A stretch of 64,000 nucleotides of DNA from Anaerolineales bacterium (GTDB taxonomy: Bacteria; Chloroflexota; Anaerolineae; Anaerolineales; Villigracilaceae), in NCBI GenBank assembly GCA_030583885.1, contig CP129480.1, positions 3,164,714 to 3,228,713 on the forward strand. The letters run 5' to 3'. This document shows positions 31,025-40,185 of the stretch, in pieces (within the stretch, counting starts at the first letter, position 1; each line of letters begins with the position of its first letter). The notes under the pieces are model-generated. The model was not told where the DNA came from and made no database searches. It saw nothing but the letters and a program-made list of their open reading frames with translations. A program made the position numbers and the translations under genes.

Positions 31025-33244
31025 ATGTCTTCCCCAAACGCCTTTGATCGACTTGCCCCGTTTGTACAGGAATTTGTCTATCGTCTTGGTTGGCAGGAAC
31101 TTCGGGAACTTCAAGCCCAGGCGATTAACGCGATCTTTGACAGCGAGAACGATGTCCTGATCACAACCGGCACCGCCAGCGGCAAGACCGAAGCGGCATT
31201 CCTTCCCATTCTGAGCCTGATCGCCCAGGAGCCAATGGGATCGATTAAAGCATTGTATATCGGTCCGCTCAAGGCGTTGATCAACGATCAATTCCGCAGG
31301 CTCGATCTATTGTGTGAAGCAGGCGATATTCCCATCCACCGCTGGCATGGCGATGTGGGCAGCAGTCAAAAAGCCGACCTCATCAAGCAGCCGGGCGGGG
31401 TCCTGCAAATTACCCCCGAATCCATTGAGAGTCTATTTGTCAACAAAACCAATCACCTGCATCGTTTATTTGGCGGTTTGCAGTTCATCGTAGTAGATGA
31501 AGTCCATTCCTTTATGGAATCGGATCGCGGTGTGCAACTCCGCAGCCAGTTGCAACGCATCGAGAAGTATGCAAAATCCAACCGTCCAAGACGGATTGGT
31601 TTGTCCGCCACCGTGGGTGATACGGAGGCGGCAAAGAGGTGGTTAAATCCAACCGACCCCTCGAAGGTGCAGGTCATCGACCCAGATGTCAGCCTGCCCC
31701 CAACGAAGTTAAGCCATTTGCATTTTTCTCTTACAAAAGAGGATATCCCTTCCGAACTGCTTGACGATCTCTATGCTCTTACCAAGAACAAACGGTCGCT
31801 GATCTTTTGCAACAGCCGTAGGCATGTGGAGGTTCTGACGGCAGAATTGAACCGCCGCAATCAACGCGAACGCCTGCCTGAACATTTCCTTCCCCATCAT
31901 GGATCGATCAGCAAGGAAATCAGGGAGGACGCGGAAGTCCGCATGCGGGATGATGACCGACCTTCCTCCGTGGTTTGTACGAACACGCTGGAATTGGGGA
32001 TCGACATCGGTCAGTTGGATCTTGCCGTGCAAATGGACAGCACTCACACGGTGATGTCCTTTGTACAACGCTTGGGACGAACCGGACGGCGGCAGGATGC
32101 CAGCCGCATTATGCAGATTTACACATCAGAGATCGAGTCCGAAGCAGGTGATGAATTCTATGAAAGAATTCCCTTCTCCTTGTTGAAGTCATTGGCAATC
32201 GTGGATCTCTTCCTCGAAGGCTGGCTTGAGCCGCCCCTTGAGAGAACCGTTGCCTACAATGTTCTCTATCACCAAATGCTTTCCAGATTAGTGGAGACAC
32301 ATGGCAGTTCCCCCAAGGATTTGGTGGGGCATTTCTTAGGCTCGAATGTTTTCCCTGGTGTGACATCGCAGGAATATGCCGGTCTACTCAAACATTTGGG
32401 AGCTACAGATCATATTGAACAGTTGGAAACAGGCGAGATCATTCTGGGGCTGACTGGTGAAAAGGTGGTTCGTTCCAGGGATTTCTATGCTGTTTTTACC
32501 ACTCCGCCGGAATGGGATGTTTTCCATAAGGAACGCATTCTTGGACGGATCAGTCCTCGTCCAGATTTGGCTCCCGGTACTTGCCTACTCTTGGTGGGCA
32601 GGATATGGGAGGTAAAGCAGATATTTGAAGACAAGCAGCAAGTCCTGGTGGAGCCGGCGAAAGACTCCCGCGATGTTATGTTCCTTGGGGCAGGCATCCC
32701 TGAAATGCATCCGCGTATTGCTCAGCGTGTTCTGGAAATTCTATTATCTGACAAGACCTTTTCATATTTGGATGCAAATGGGCAACGTGCTGTGGCAGAT
32801 ACGCGCCGGCTCAGTTTGGACTGGGGTATTGGGCAAAAGCAGATATTTGAACTTCCTGGAAATTGGGTGATCTTCCCCTGGACAGGCACACGTTCTGCCC
32901 GGACGCTTCAATATTGGTTCCAAGCTTGTGGACTAAAAGCCGACTTCCCCATGATGATGTTTCCCTGGGTTATGACCATTGCCAAGGCAGAAGGTGAAAC
33001 CAGAGAGCAGTTTACGTCCAGATTGCAGGATGTTGCCCATTCGGGATATGGTTTGGAAGATATTGTCAACATGATCCCGGTCGAGATCCAACGCATCCAA
33101 AAATTCGATGAATTTATTCCTGATCATTTGATTGCGAGACGCACCGGACAGGAATGGCTGGATTGGGAACAGGCAAGAAAAGATTTACAAGGTATTATCG
33201 TTTCTAATTTATACAAGGATCAAATATACCAAAATGAGAAATAG
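31025..33244 (+). CDS. Lhr/BrxHI-like DEAD/DEAH-box helicase
   Basis: 739 residues. It is an SF2 helicase with Q-like motif L-R-E-L-Q-A-Q-A-I, motif I T-G-T-A-S-G-K-T-E, motif II V-D-E-V-H-S-F, motif III G-L-S-A-T-V-G-D, N-T-L-E-L-G-I-D-I-G, and motif VI Q-R-L-G-R-T-G-R-R. A long C-terminal region (about 400-739) follows, as in Lhr and BrxHI. It starts one base after the BrxD-like stop, so they are co-translated. It may translocate on foreign DNA under control of its partner ATPase. It is shorter than Lhr-core proteins (about 900) and fits BrxHI in size. Confidence 0.85.
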   Translation: MSSPNAFDRLAPFVQEFVYRLGWQELRELQAQAINAIFDSENDVLITTGTASGKTEAAFLPILSLIAQEPMGSIKALYIGPLKALINDQFRRLDLLCEAGDIPIHRWHGDVGSSQKADLIKQPGGVLQITPESIESLFVNKTNHLHRLFGGLQFIVVDEVHSFMESDRGVQLRSQLQRIEKYAKSNRPRRIGLSATVGDTEAAKRWLNPTDPSKVQVIDPDVSLPPTKLSHLHFSLTKEDIPSELLDDLYALTKNKRSLIFCNSRRHVEVLTAELNRRNQRERLPEHFLPHHGSISKEIREDAEVRMRDDDRPSSVVCTNTLELGIDIGQLDLAVQMDSTHTVMSFVQRLGRTGRRQDASRIMQIYTSEIESEAGDEFYERIPFSLLKSLAIVDLFLEGWLEPPLERTVAYNVLYHQMLSRLVETHGSSPKDLVGHFLGSNVFPGVTSQEYAGLLKHLGATDHIEQLETGEIILGLTGEKVVRSRDFYAVFTTPPEWDVFHKERILGRISPRPDLAPGTCLLLVGRIWEVKQIFEDKQQVLVEPAKDSRDVMFLGAGIPEMHPRIAQRVLEILLSDKTFSYLDANGQRAVADTRRLSLDWGIGQKQIFELPGNWVIFPWTGTRSARTLQYWFQACGLKADFPMMMFPWVMTIAKAEGETREQFTSRLQDVAHSGYGLEDIVNMIPVEIQRIQKFDEFIPDHLIARRTGQEWLDWEQARKDLQGIIVSNLYKDQIYQNEK

Positions 33245-33297
33245 TCAAGGCAAAATGCTCTGTAGCAATTTTTCTTGCTCAATAGGATTTGAACTTC

Positions 33298-34182
33298 ATG
33301 AACATTAATCATGAAATACAAATTAATTACTCGACTTCAACGTCGGAAGATAATTTTTCCGATTTAAATTTGTTATTCGATCTTGCTAATAAAACTACTT
33401 CAACATCAACTATTTCTATAAACATGGAGAGAGCAGGATTTATCACACCATCTCGCGCTCTTGGATTAATTCTTGTTTGCCGGCATATATACGGGATTAC
33501 AAAAAAAAAGGTGTTGCTGAGAAATGTTTCCCGAGAAGTGCAAAAATATTTACAAAGAATGGATATTCCTGTTGGAGCACAAGATTGGTTGGAAATAGAG
33601 AATTTAGGTGCAGATGAGTGGGCACGAAATTCACACACCAGTCAATTATTGGAAATGACCAGGATTAGTACAAATTCAGATGTTGAAAAAACTATTGAAA
33701 GAGCCGAGAATATTTTTAGTCATTGGCTAAACAAGAGTGCATTAAATAGCTTGTTGGGTTCTTTAAGCGAACTGTGCTCAAATGTCTACCAACATAGCGC
33801 TGACAAAAATGGGATTGTCCTAATACAAAAATACGAGAAACAAGCACTAAACGTGGTCAATGTGCAAGTGGCAGTTGGGGATCTTGGATGCGGGATAAGG
33901 GGAAGTTTAGAATCGCGCTATGGCCTCATAGCTGGCTCTGCAATTGATTACCTCAAATTGGCTATGGAAGGACAATCAGCCAGAGACACAGGACGCGGTG
34001 GACTTGGTTTAAGACGGGTTGAGCAAATCCTGCAAGATAATAACGGTTCGCTTTATTTGCGGTCTCATGACGCTACGGTACTAAGCCACTTTAAGGCGGG
34101 TAGGGTATTTACATCTGAGACAGTTTTTTTTCCAGGAACACAAATCGCGCTGGGGCTCAATTTCTCTTTACTGCAAAGCTAA
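33298..34182 (+). CDS. STAS-HATPase fusion protein (anti-sigma/kinase-like), AT-rich gene
   Basis: About 294 residues from ATG 33298 (AGGA about 10 nt upstream; a TTG at 33289 is less likely). The N-terminal ~95 residues look like an STAS/MlaB-type domain (M-E-R-A-G-F-I-T-P-S-R-A-L-G-L-I-L). The C-terminal part is a GHKL ATPase: N-box L-S-E-L-C-S-N-V-Y-Q-H, G1 box V-G-D-L-G-C-G-I-R, and G2 box D-T-G-R-G-G-L-G-L-R-R. There is no His phosphoacceptor or membrane part, so an anti-sigma or signalling switch is more likely than a classic kinase. Base composition is clearly more AT-rich than its neighbours, which suggests recent transfer. It follows the BREX-like genes by 53 bp and precedes the IS element. 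Confidence 0.75.
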   Translation: MNINHEIQINYSTSTSEDNFSDLNLLFDLANKTTSTSTISINMERAGFITPSRALGLILVCRHIYGITKKKVLLRNVSREVQKYLQRMDIPVGAQDWLEIENLGADEWARNSHTSQLLEMTRISTNSDVEKTIERAENIFSHWLNKSALNSLLGSLSELCSNVYQHSADKNGIVLIQKYEKQALNVVNVQVAVGDLGCGIRGSLESRYGLIAGSAIDYLKLAMEGQSARDTGRGGLGLRRVEQILQDNNGSLYLRSHDATVLSHFKAGRVFTSETVFFPGTQIALGLNFSLLQS

Positions 34183-34238
34183 TAACACATTTTTCAAGCT
34201 TGACTCAACTCAACAGAAGTTGTAAAATAGCCCTATGT

Positions 34239-34259
34239 GTTCAAGTAAATTACTTGAAC
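34239..34259. promoter_or_regulatory. 21-bp perfect palindrome between the STAS-HATPase gene and the IS
   Basis: GTTCAAGTAA-A-TTACTTGAAC is a perfect 10+10 inverted repeat. A half-site ACTTGAA recurs at 34273-34279. It could be an operator for a gene that lay to the right before the IS inserted, or a weak terminator hairpin; it lacks a U-tract. Confidence 0.45.
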
Positions 34260-34349
34260 GGTCAATACAAACACTTGAATACATTGTAGTGCACCCCAAA
34301 ACTTGGACAGAGGGTCTAAACAAGGTAAACTGTCGAAGAAGGAGTGCCA

Positions 34350-34655
34350 ATGCGTACGAGACGGAATTTCAGTGCCGAATTCAAGGCTAAAGTTGTACTG
34401 GAGATTCTCAGTGGAGCCAAGAGCGCAGCCGAGATCTGTCGAGAACATAATTTGAAACCAGACCTGTTATCACACTGGAAGAACCAGTTTCTGGCCAATG
34501 CTTCCAAGGTCTTTGAGAGTGGTGCCACAGTGGATCCTCAACAAGCTCGGATTGAGGAGCTGGAGAAACTGGCCGGCAAGCAAAGCCTGGAGATCGAAAT
34601 TCTAAAAAAAGCATTGACGATCTTGCCGCCCAACCGCAAACCAGGCTCGAGTTGA
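34350..34655 (+). CDS. IS3-family transposase OrfA
   Basis: About 101 residues from ATG 34350. The N-terminal helix-turn-helix is R-N-F-S-A-E-F-K-A-K-V-V-L-E-I-L-S-G-A-K, then A-E-I-C-R-E-H-N-L, the usual IS3/IS911 InsE/OrfA pattern that binds the inverted repeats. A leucine-zipper-like helix follows (L-E-K-L-A-G-K-Q-S-L-E-I-E-I-L-K-K). At the end of this helix lies the A7 slippery tract that would move ribosomes into orfB. Its stop (34653-34655) overlaps the orfB TTG. Confidence 0.92.
   Translation: MRTRRNFSAEFKAKVVLEILSGAKSAAEICREHNLKPDLLSHWKNQFLANASKVFESGATVDPQQARIEELEKLAGKQSLEIEILKKALTILPPNRKPGSS
34604..34610 (+). other. A7 slippery site for -1 frameshifting into OrfAB
   Basis: In frame with orfA the heptamer reads A-AAA-AAA. 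A -1 shift continues as AGC-ATT-GAC-GAT and stays open into the orfB frame (S-I-D-D-L-A-A-Q-P-Q), giving a fused OrfAB transposase as in other IS3 members. Confidence 0.75.
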
Positions 34656-35467
34656 GCCGCCAGATGGCAAAAGAGTATCCTAAGGTGGCTGTCTGTCAGG
34701 CGCTGGGCGTACCCCACAGCAGTCTGTATTATCAATCTCAGCGTGAGAGCGTCTCCGAGCTCAAACGCGCCATCAGCGATGTATGTGCCGAATTCCCCTG
34801 TTATGGATATCGACGTGTGACCGCAGAATTGGGTCGGCGTGCCTGGCATGTCAACCGCAAACGAGTCGCTCGCTGGATGTCCCAGATGGGCCTGCAAGCG
34901 AAAAAAGTGGTCCGCAAGCGACGAACGACCAATAGCCGGCACCCGTTTCCACGCTATCCGAACCTGGTCGAGGGACGGCAGGTGTTTCAGCCCGATGAAG
35001 TTTGGGTCGCAGACATTACTTACATTCGCCTGAAGCATGGGTTTGTCTATCTGGCGGTCCTCATGGATGTCTGCACACGTGCCATTCGCGGCTGGCACCT
35101 GGGACAGACGCTTGAACAAATGTTGACGATGGAAGCGCTGCTCAAGGCTTTATCCACGCAGCACTGCCCACAGATCCATCATTCGGATCAAGGCGTTCAA
35201 TATGCTGCCACGGACTACACCGAACTCTTACAAGCCCAAGGCATTCGCATCAGTATGGCGCACGTCGGGAAACCCACCGAGAACGGGTTTGCCGAACGTC
35301 TGATGCGTACCATCAAAGAAGAGGAGGTTGACCTCTCCGATTACGAAGATTATGATCAAGCCTACCAGCAGATCGGTCGATTTCTCGAGGATGTATACAT
35401 GCGCAAGCGTGTACACTCCTCCCTGAACTATCTGACCCCAGTCGAATTTGAAGCCCAGTGGCATTAG
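34652..35467 (+). CDS. IS3-family transposase OrfB (DDE integrase domain)
   Basis: 271 residues from a TTG at 34652 (first ATG at 34664), made as part of the OrfAB fusion through frameshifting. An HTH_21 domain (Y-G-Y-R-R-V-T-A-E-L) is followed by the rve catalytic core with W-V-A-D-I-T-Y (first Asp), I-H-H-S-D-Q-G-V-Q-Y (second Asp) and E-N-G-F-A-E-R-L-M-R-T-I-K (Glu). All three catalytic residues are intact, so the element may still be active. Confidence 0.93.
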   Translation: MSRQMAKEYPKVAVCQALGVPHSSLYYQSQRESVSELKRAISDVCAEFPCYGYRRVTAELGRRAWHVNRKRVARWMSQMGLQAKKVVRKRRTTNSRHPFPRYPNLVEGRQVFQPDEVWVADITYIRLKHGFVYLAVLMDVCTRAIRGWHLGQTLEQMLTMEALLKALSTQHCPQIHHSDQGVQYAATDYTELLQAQGIRISMAHVGKPTENGFAERLMRTIKEEEVDLSDYEDYDQAYQQIGRFLEDVYMRKRVHSSLNYLTPVEFEAQWH

Positions 35468-35546
35468 CTTGATAGCATACGCCACTTTTCTGTCCAGTTT
35501 TTTGGGGTCACTACAACTCATTGAAGGTCTCTTTTCTTTATGATGG

Positions 35547-38099
35547 TCACTCTCCGCGCAGGGCTTCGGCGGTTTGCATATGGCTCAGTCGCCAGGCAGG
35601 GTAAACTGCCGCAAGCAAGGCGGCGCTGACCGCCAGAACAAATGCCTGCGCAAATGGAAGGGGCTCCATCTGCATTTGAAGTGTCCAGCCAAAGGAGCGC
35701 TGGTTAATGATGAAGATCAGTATCCACGCAAGGATGTAGCCGGTGGGCAGGGCGAGCAGTCCCGCAGAAGCGCCGAGCAGACCCGTCTCCCAAAATGTGA
35801 GGTGACGCATTTCGGACAGGGTCAAACCAAGCGCACGCAGGATGCCCATTTCGCGGGCTTTCTCCAACTGCAAAGCCAACAGAGAACTCAAGACACCGAT
35901 AAACGCGACTAGTGTCGTGACCAACTGCATGGCGGTGGTGATCGCAAACGTGCGGTCAAATATCTTGATGGCATCGTCACGCAGCGCACCGCTTGGGTTG
36001 ACCTGAACGCGCTCGAAGCCGGTCAATTGCCCGCGCAAGTCAGCGGTGACGGAATCCACATCTGCCGATGGGATAAGTGTCAGGGAAACACCGTTGAACG
36101 TGTTGTCCTTCCAAATGGATCGATACACATCAATATCCATGCGGATCGTCCCGCTCGTGGATGCGTAATCGGCGTAGATTCCTGCCACAGGAAATTGAAC
36201 CCAGCCTTCAGGAGTCAGAAGCGGGAACGTCCCATTTGCAGAATCAATGCCAAGACGGGCAGCCAATGGTTCAGAGAGGAGAATCGCCCCATCTCGCATT
36301 TTCCTGACAACCTCATCGGGATTCCCATCCAGCAGGATGCGTGCATCGAGCAGCGGGTCGGGCGTCGCCGCAACCAGATCCACAGACCCAGACTCGGTCT
36401 CCACACTGATAACGCGCACGACCGCGCTGGACTGCACGAGCGGATGTGACAATGCAATGGAGATCACTTCAGGGTCGAGCGGGGTGTCGAGACGGGTGGC
36501 GCTCAAGCCTTGCGCAGCAACGTAGATGTCCCCTTGCAAGGTTTGGTCGAGCCAGAGTGTGACGGTGGTGCGGAAACTGGTGATCATGACCTGCACGCCA
36601 ATGGTGACCGAAACGGCGATCATCAGAGCAGCGACAGCAACAACAGTACGGCTTTGCGAACGGATAACGTTGCGCGGGGCAAGCCGCCCCAGCAAACCGA
36701 AGAGTGCGGCAAGAGGGTCGTTGAGCAGGCGCATGAGTGTCACCGTCACAAATGGAGTCAGTGCCGCCAAGCCGATGACCACAGCAAACGTACCCGTGAA
36801 ACTGACGACCAGGTCGCGGGTGGGAATGGTGAGAATCAATCCGCCATCGAGGGCGGCAAAGATGCCGAGAACTGCGGCGAGATTGACAGCGGCATCCGCT
36901 TTGCTCTCCAGTCCTGCGCGGGAGAGTGCCAGGCGCGGCGGGACGGAGGCGGCTTCCCATGCTGGCGGGGCGGCGGCGAGTAAACTGGCAAACAAACCTG
37001 CTAAACCACCTTTGAGCAAACTGGATGCGGGGATTTGCACGCCGCGCACACTTACGACGAAGAACAGATCGTTGATGGTCTGCGTGACCATCTGCACGGC
37101 TCCCTGTCCCAGTAAAACGCCCAAGCCCAGCCCGATGCCTGCTCCCAAAGCACCGACCAGCGCGGCTTCGCCCAGCACCATGCCGAAGACCTGCTCGCGG
37201 GTATAGCCGAGACTGCGCAAGGTGCCGAACATGGCACGGCGTTGGATCACGGAAAAAGTCATGGTGTTGTAAATCAGAAAAATGCCAACCACCAACGCCA
37301 ACAGGCTGAGCGCGGTCAGGTTCACGCGGAAGGCAGCGGTCATGGTGTTGACCTGGTCGTTGCGTGTGGCGGAGGCGACCAGCAGATTGCCCGCTGGGAG
37401 CACTGATGTGAATGCGGCTGTGTCAAAGTCTTCGGGCAGAATCAAGTCAATCTGGGTCAATTCTCCTGCTGTGCCGGTCAGGCTTTGGGCGGTGGCGATG
37501 TCGGTGATGATAAGCGTATCGAGCGCGCGGCGGGTGAAGTCATCGGAGGGTTCGAGCAGACCGGCGAAGTAGGCAGGGCGCGTCTCACCGTTGATGGAGA
37601 GGTCGAGGCGGCAGGAGTCGTTCAGTTCGTTCGTGCAGAGCGTCAAGCCGTAACGCTCGGCGGTCGGCGCGGAGAGCAAAATTGCGCCGGGCTGGGTGAG
37701 CAGCGGAGCGATGGATCGAAAGTCGAAGCCCTGTCCCCCGCCTAGATAACTGCGGAAGGGTGCTTCGGCGAACGGGTCAATACCAAGCAAGGTGAATGGA
37801 ATCTCCCCCAACTGCGGGCTGACGACAAAAGCCCGGACAGTCGGCGCGCTCTCGAATTGACCCCGCCACTGCGGGTCGGTGCGCAGACGGACATAAAGAG
37901 TTTCATCCACCCCGCCGCTCCCGGCAACGATGGCATGCGTGGCGCGTCCTGTGATTGCGCTTGCGCTCAGGTCGAAGGCGCGTTCGGCGCTGGCATTGGC
38001 AAGGTCGATCCCAACCATGACCGCCACACCGAGCGCGATGCCAAGAGTCATCAGCGCAAATTGGATCGGGTGTCGAAGCAGGGTGCGAAGCGAAAGCAT
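35547..38099 (-). CDS. ABC transporter permease, FtsX/MacB-like, double-repeat
   Basis: 850 residues with two FtsX-like halves: an N-terminal helix (about 12-35), a large extracellular MacB_PCD domain (36-255), three helices around 256-400, a central pair (about 425-470), a second N-terminal-type helix near 495 and periplasmic domain (about 520-720), and three C-terminal helices (about 730-845). Such permeases move lipoproteins, peptides or antibiotics, or work as mechanical coupling rather than transport. It pairs with the ATP-binding gene 5 bp upstream. It lies just beyond the right end of the IS. Confidence 0.88.
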   Translation of the reverse strand: MLSLRTLLRHPIQFALMTLGIALGVAVMVGIDLANASAERAFDLSASAITGRATHAIVAGSGGVDETLYVRLRTDPQWRGQFESAPTVRAFVVSPQLGEIPFTLLGIDPFAEAPFRSYLGGGQGFDFRSIAPLLTQPGAILLSAPTAERYGLTLCTNELNDSCRLDLSINGETRPAYFAGLLEPSDDFTRRALDTLIITDIATAQSLTGTAGELTQIDLILPEDFDTAAFTSVLPAGNLLVASATRNDQVNTMTAAFRVNLTALSLLALVVGIFLIYNTMTFSVIQRRAMFGTLRSLGYTREQVFGMVLGEAALVGALGAGIGLGLGVLLGQGAVQMVTQTINDLFFVVSVRGVQIPASSLLKGGLAGLFASLLAAAPPAWEAASVPPRLALSRAGLESKADAAVNLAAVLGIFAALDGGLILTIPTRDLVVSFTGTFAVVIGLAALTPFVTVTLMRLLNDPLAALFGLLGRLAPRNVIRSQSRTVVAVAALMIAVSVTIGVQVMITSFRTTVTLWLDQTLQGDIYVAAQGLSATRLDTPLDPEVISIALSHPLVQSSAVVRVISVETESGSVDLVAATPDPLLDARILLDGNPDEVVRKMRDGAILLSEPLAARLGIDSANGTFPLLTPEGWVQFPVAGIYADYASTSGTIRMDIDVYRSIWKDNTFNGVSLTLIPSADVDSVTADLRGQLTGFERVQVNPSGALRDDAIKIFDRTFAITTAMQLVTTLVAFIGVLSSLLALQLEKAREMGILRALGLTLSEMRHLTFWETGLLGASAGLLALPTGYILAWILIFIINQRSFGWTLQMQMEPLPFAQAFVLAVSAALLAAVYPAWRLSHMQTAEALRGE

Positions 38100-38104
38100 G
38101 GGCT

Positions 38105-38785
38105 TCAGCGCTCCGTTACCAGTTGACCGTGCGAGAGACGCAAGACTCTATCCGCGTAGGAGGCGGTTTCGACGCTATGCGTGACCATCAGCAGGGTGCG
38201 GTTTTGTTCGCGGGTTAGTTTTGCCAGCAGGGACATAACCTGTGTGCCGGTTTCTTCATCCAGGTTGCCAGTCGGTTCGTCGGCGAGGATTAGCAACGGG
38301 TCGTGGACCAGCGCCCGGGCAAGTGCGACGCGCTGTTGTTCGCCGCCGGAGAGTTTCTCGGGAAACGTCGTCCAACGGTCGACCAGTCCGACAGAGTCCA
38401 GAAAATCTTTGGCTTTCTTCTGTGCTTGAGCACGCGGGAAGCGGTTAAGTTCCAGCGGCAGGCTGATGTTCTCGCCGACGGTCAGCGTGGGGATTAAATT
38501 GTAGAACTGAAAAATGAAACCGATGCGCGCGCGGCGGAACAGGGTGCGCTCGCGCTCGGGCAGGGCGGCGAGGTCGCGCCCCTCCACCCAGATCTGCCCG
38601 CTGTCAGGCGCGTCGATGCCGCTGATCAGATTTAGCAGGGTGCTCTTGCCGCTCCCGCTCTTGCCGATGATGGCGGTCATTTCGCCGGGCTTGAATTCGG
38701 CGTGCGCGTTCTGCAGGACGACGCGTTGCACGTCGCCCTCATAATAGGATTTGGTCAGGTCTTGGAAACGCAGGAAGGCTGTCAT
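38105..38785 (-). CDS. ABC transporter ATP-binding protein, LolD/MacB type
   Basis: About 226 residues. Walker A is [11 protein letters not shown], the Q-loop is F-Q-F-Y-N-L-I-P, the signature [13 protein letters not shown], Walker [14 protein letters not shown], and the H-loop M-V-T-H-S. The sequence is typical of the LolD/MacB group that partners FtsX-type permeases. ATG 38785 was preferred over the TTG at 38803; neither has a strong ribosome site. It is the first gene of a two-gene operon, divergent from the AttH-like lipoprotein. Confidence 0.93.
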   Translation of the reverse strand: MTAFLRFQDLTKSYYEGDVQRVVLQNAHAEFKPGEMTAIIGKSGSGKSTLLNLISGIDAPDSGQIWVEGRDLAALPERERTLFRRARIGFIFQFYNLIPTLTVGENISLPLELNRFPRAQAQKKAKDFLDSVGLVDRWTTFPEKLSGGEQQRVALARALVHDPLLILADEPTGNLDEETGTQVMSLLAKLTREQNRTLLMVTHSVETASYADRVLRLSHGQLVTER

Positions 38786-38850
38786 CAGGTAGGACTTTCG
38801 CAAAGCATGTTGTCTAATCTTTCACCAATCCACAGACGCATCATACTGCT

Positions 38851-40008
38851 ATGAACTTTCTAAAACTCCCACTCTTTCATACGATTCTCATTTCAACCGC
38901 GCTCCTGTTGACTGCCTGCACCCCGCAAACGACCCCTGCCGCCGAGCTGCAAGCCGTGGATTTCTCCCCTGAAATCCCGGAAGGATTCACCTCCGCAGAT
39001 GGATCACGTCCCCTGACCTTTCCAGCCGATTTTGGTGCGCATCCAGACTTTCGGACGGAATGGTGGTACTACACCGGAAACCTGTCCACGCCAGATGGTC
39101 GTCCCTTCGGCTTCGAGTTGACCGTGTTTCGAGTGAGCTTGGTGCCCCCGACAGTTGACCTGCCCGCTGACTCAGCGTGGTATGGCGACAGCCTGTATTT
39201 TGCCCACTTTGCCCTGAGCGACATCGAGGCAAACGAGTTCCATGCTTACGAACGCTACTCCCGCGCGGGACCCGGCTTGGCAGGCGCGCAGGCAAGTCCG
39301 TACCGCGTCTGGCTCGAAGATTGGAGCATTGTCGAGATAGACAAAGACTCCTATCGCCTGCAAGCCACACAGGACGGGCTTGCCACTGACCTGAACCTGA
39401 CCGATGAAATGGGCGTCATCCTGCACGGCGAGAACGGGTACAGCCGCAAGGGACAAGAAGTAACAAACGCCTCATACTATTACAGTCAGCCGCGCCTGCG
39501 CGCTGATGGGTTGGTGCGAGTGCGAGGTAAAACGTACCCGGTCAGCGGGCTGGCGTGGAAAGACCACGAATTCAGCACCGGCGTTTTGGATAAAGTACAG
39601 ATCGGCTGGGACTGGTTATCCCTGCAACTCGACGATGGCTCAGCGTTGATGCTGTTCCAGTTGCGCGAATCAGGCGGCGGGACGTCTGATTCGTCCAGCG
39701 GGACCTTTATCCACGCTGACGGCTCGACCCGCTCCCTGCAAAACGACGATTTCAGCATCACCGTCCTCGACCAGTGGCGCAGTCCACACACAGCAGGTAT
39801 GTATCCTGCCGCGTGGAACATCCAACTGAATGAACCGAACTGCGAATTGAACGTCCAACCAAGGATGGCGGACCAGGAGGTCAACTTCCCTGCGGTCACG
39901 TACTGGGAGGGTGCCGTCCGCTTTGAAGGGACATGCGATGGCAAGTCTGTGAACGGGAATGGCTACATCGAGTTGACAGGGTATGCCGGGAACCTGCCCC
40001 TGCCGTAG
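38851..40008 (+). CDS. AttH/CrtC-like lipocalin-domain lipoprotein (predicted hydrolase/hydratase)
   Basis: 385 residues. A lipoprotein signal ends at L-T-A-C23. The mature part has the AttH/carotenoid 1,2-hydratase-like two-lipocalin fold: P-A-D-F-G-A-H-P-D-F-R-T-E-W-W-Y-Y-T-G-N-L near the start, F-A-H-F-A-L-S-D, Y-Y-S-Q-P-R-L, and W-K-D-H-E-F-S-T. CrtC adds water to carotenoids; most secreted members have no proven substrate. It is divergent from the ABC pair, and the carotenoid genes lie 5 kb away. A secreted lipid- or carotenoid-modifying enzyme is inferred. Confidence 0.8.
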   Translation: MNFLKLPLFHTILISTALLLTACTPQTTPAAELQAVDFSPEIPEGFTSADGSRPLTFPADFGAHPDFRTEWWYYTGNLSTPDGRPFGFELTVFRVSLVPPTVDLPADSAWYGDSLYFAHFALSDIEANEFHAYERYSRAGPGLAGAQASPYRVWLEDWSIVEIDKDSYRLQATQDGLATDLNLTDEMGVILHGENGYSRKGQEVTNASYYYSQPRLRADGLVRVRGKTYPVSGLAWKDHEFSTGVLDKVQIGWDWLSLQLDDGSALMLFQLRESGGGTSDSSSGTFIHADGSTRSLQNDDFSITVLDQWRSPHTAGMYPAAWNIQLNEPNCELNVQPRMADQEVNFPAVTYWEGAVRFEGTCDGKSVNGNGYIELTGYAGNLPLP

Positions 40009-40185
40009 TTCGTAAGCATCGTGTTAGAAACTCCCATCCGCTGTTGTTTGTCAATTCATGGTTTGTTTAATCGTTCGGACTGTCGAAGGACTTCCAATCA
40101 GAGCTTTATCAAGATTCTATTTTTCGAAAAAATCACATTTCTTGAACAACCTGGAAAGTACATTAATTAATTGAAGGAGTTGAAC

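Larger units (their letters stand above)
34284..35516 (+). mobile_element. IS3-family insertion sequence, complete
   Basis: A 1233-bp element with imperfect terminal inverted repeats of about 26-27 bp: the left end starts TTGTAGTGCACCCCAAAACT, and the right end, read inward, starts TTGTAGTGACCCCAAAAAAC; both end in GGACAGA. It carries overlapping orfA (HTH) and orfB (DDE integrase), with an A7 slippery site in orfA. No target duplication is visible at the ends, so flanking rearrangement or mutation has occurred. Confidence 0.92.

Noticed and set aside
27668..33244. A complete BREX system
   Set aside because: Only BrxD-like and BrxHI-like genes are present; brxA/B/C, pglX, pglZ and pglW are not in the window.
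35574..38126. Several plus-strand frames inside the ABC permease
   Set aside because: They are antisense to a clear FtsX-type permease with good membrane helices and have no recognisable domains or ribosome sites.
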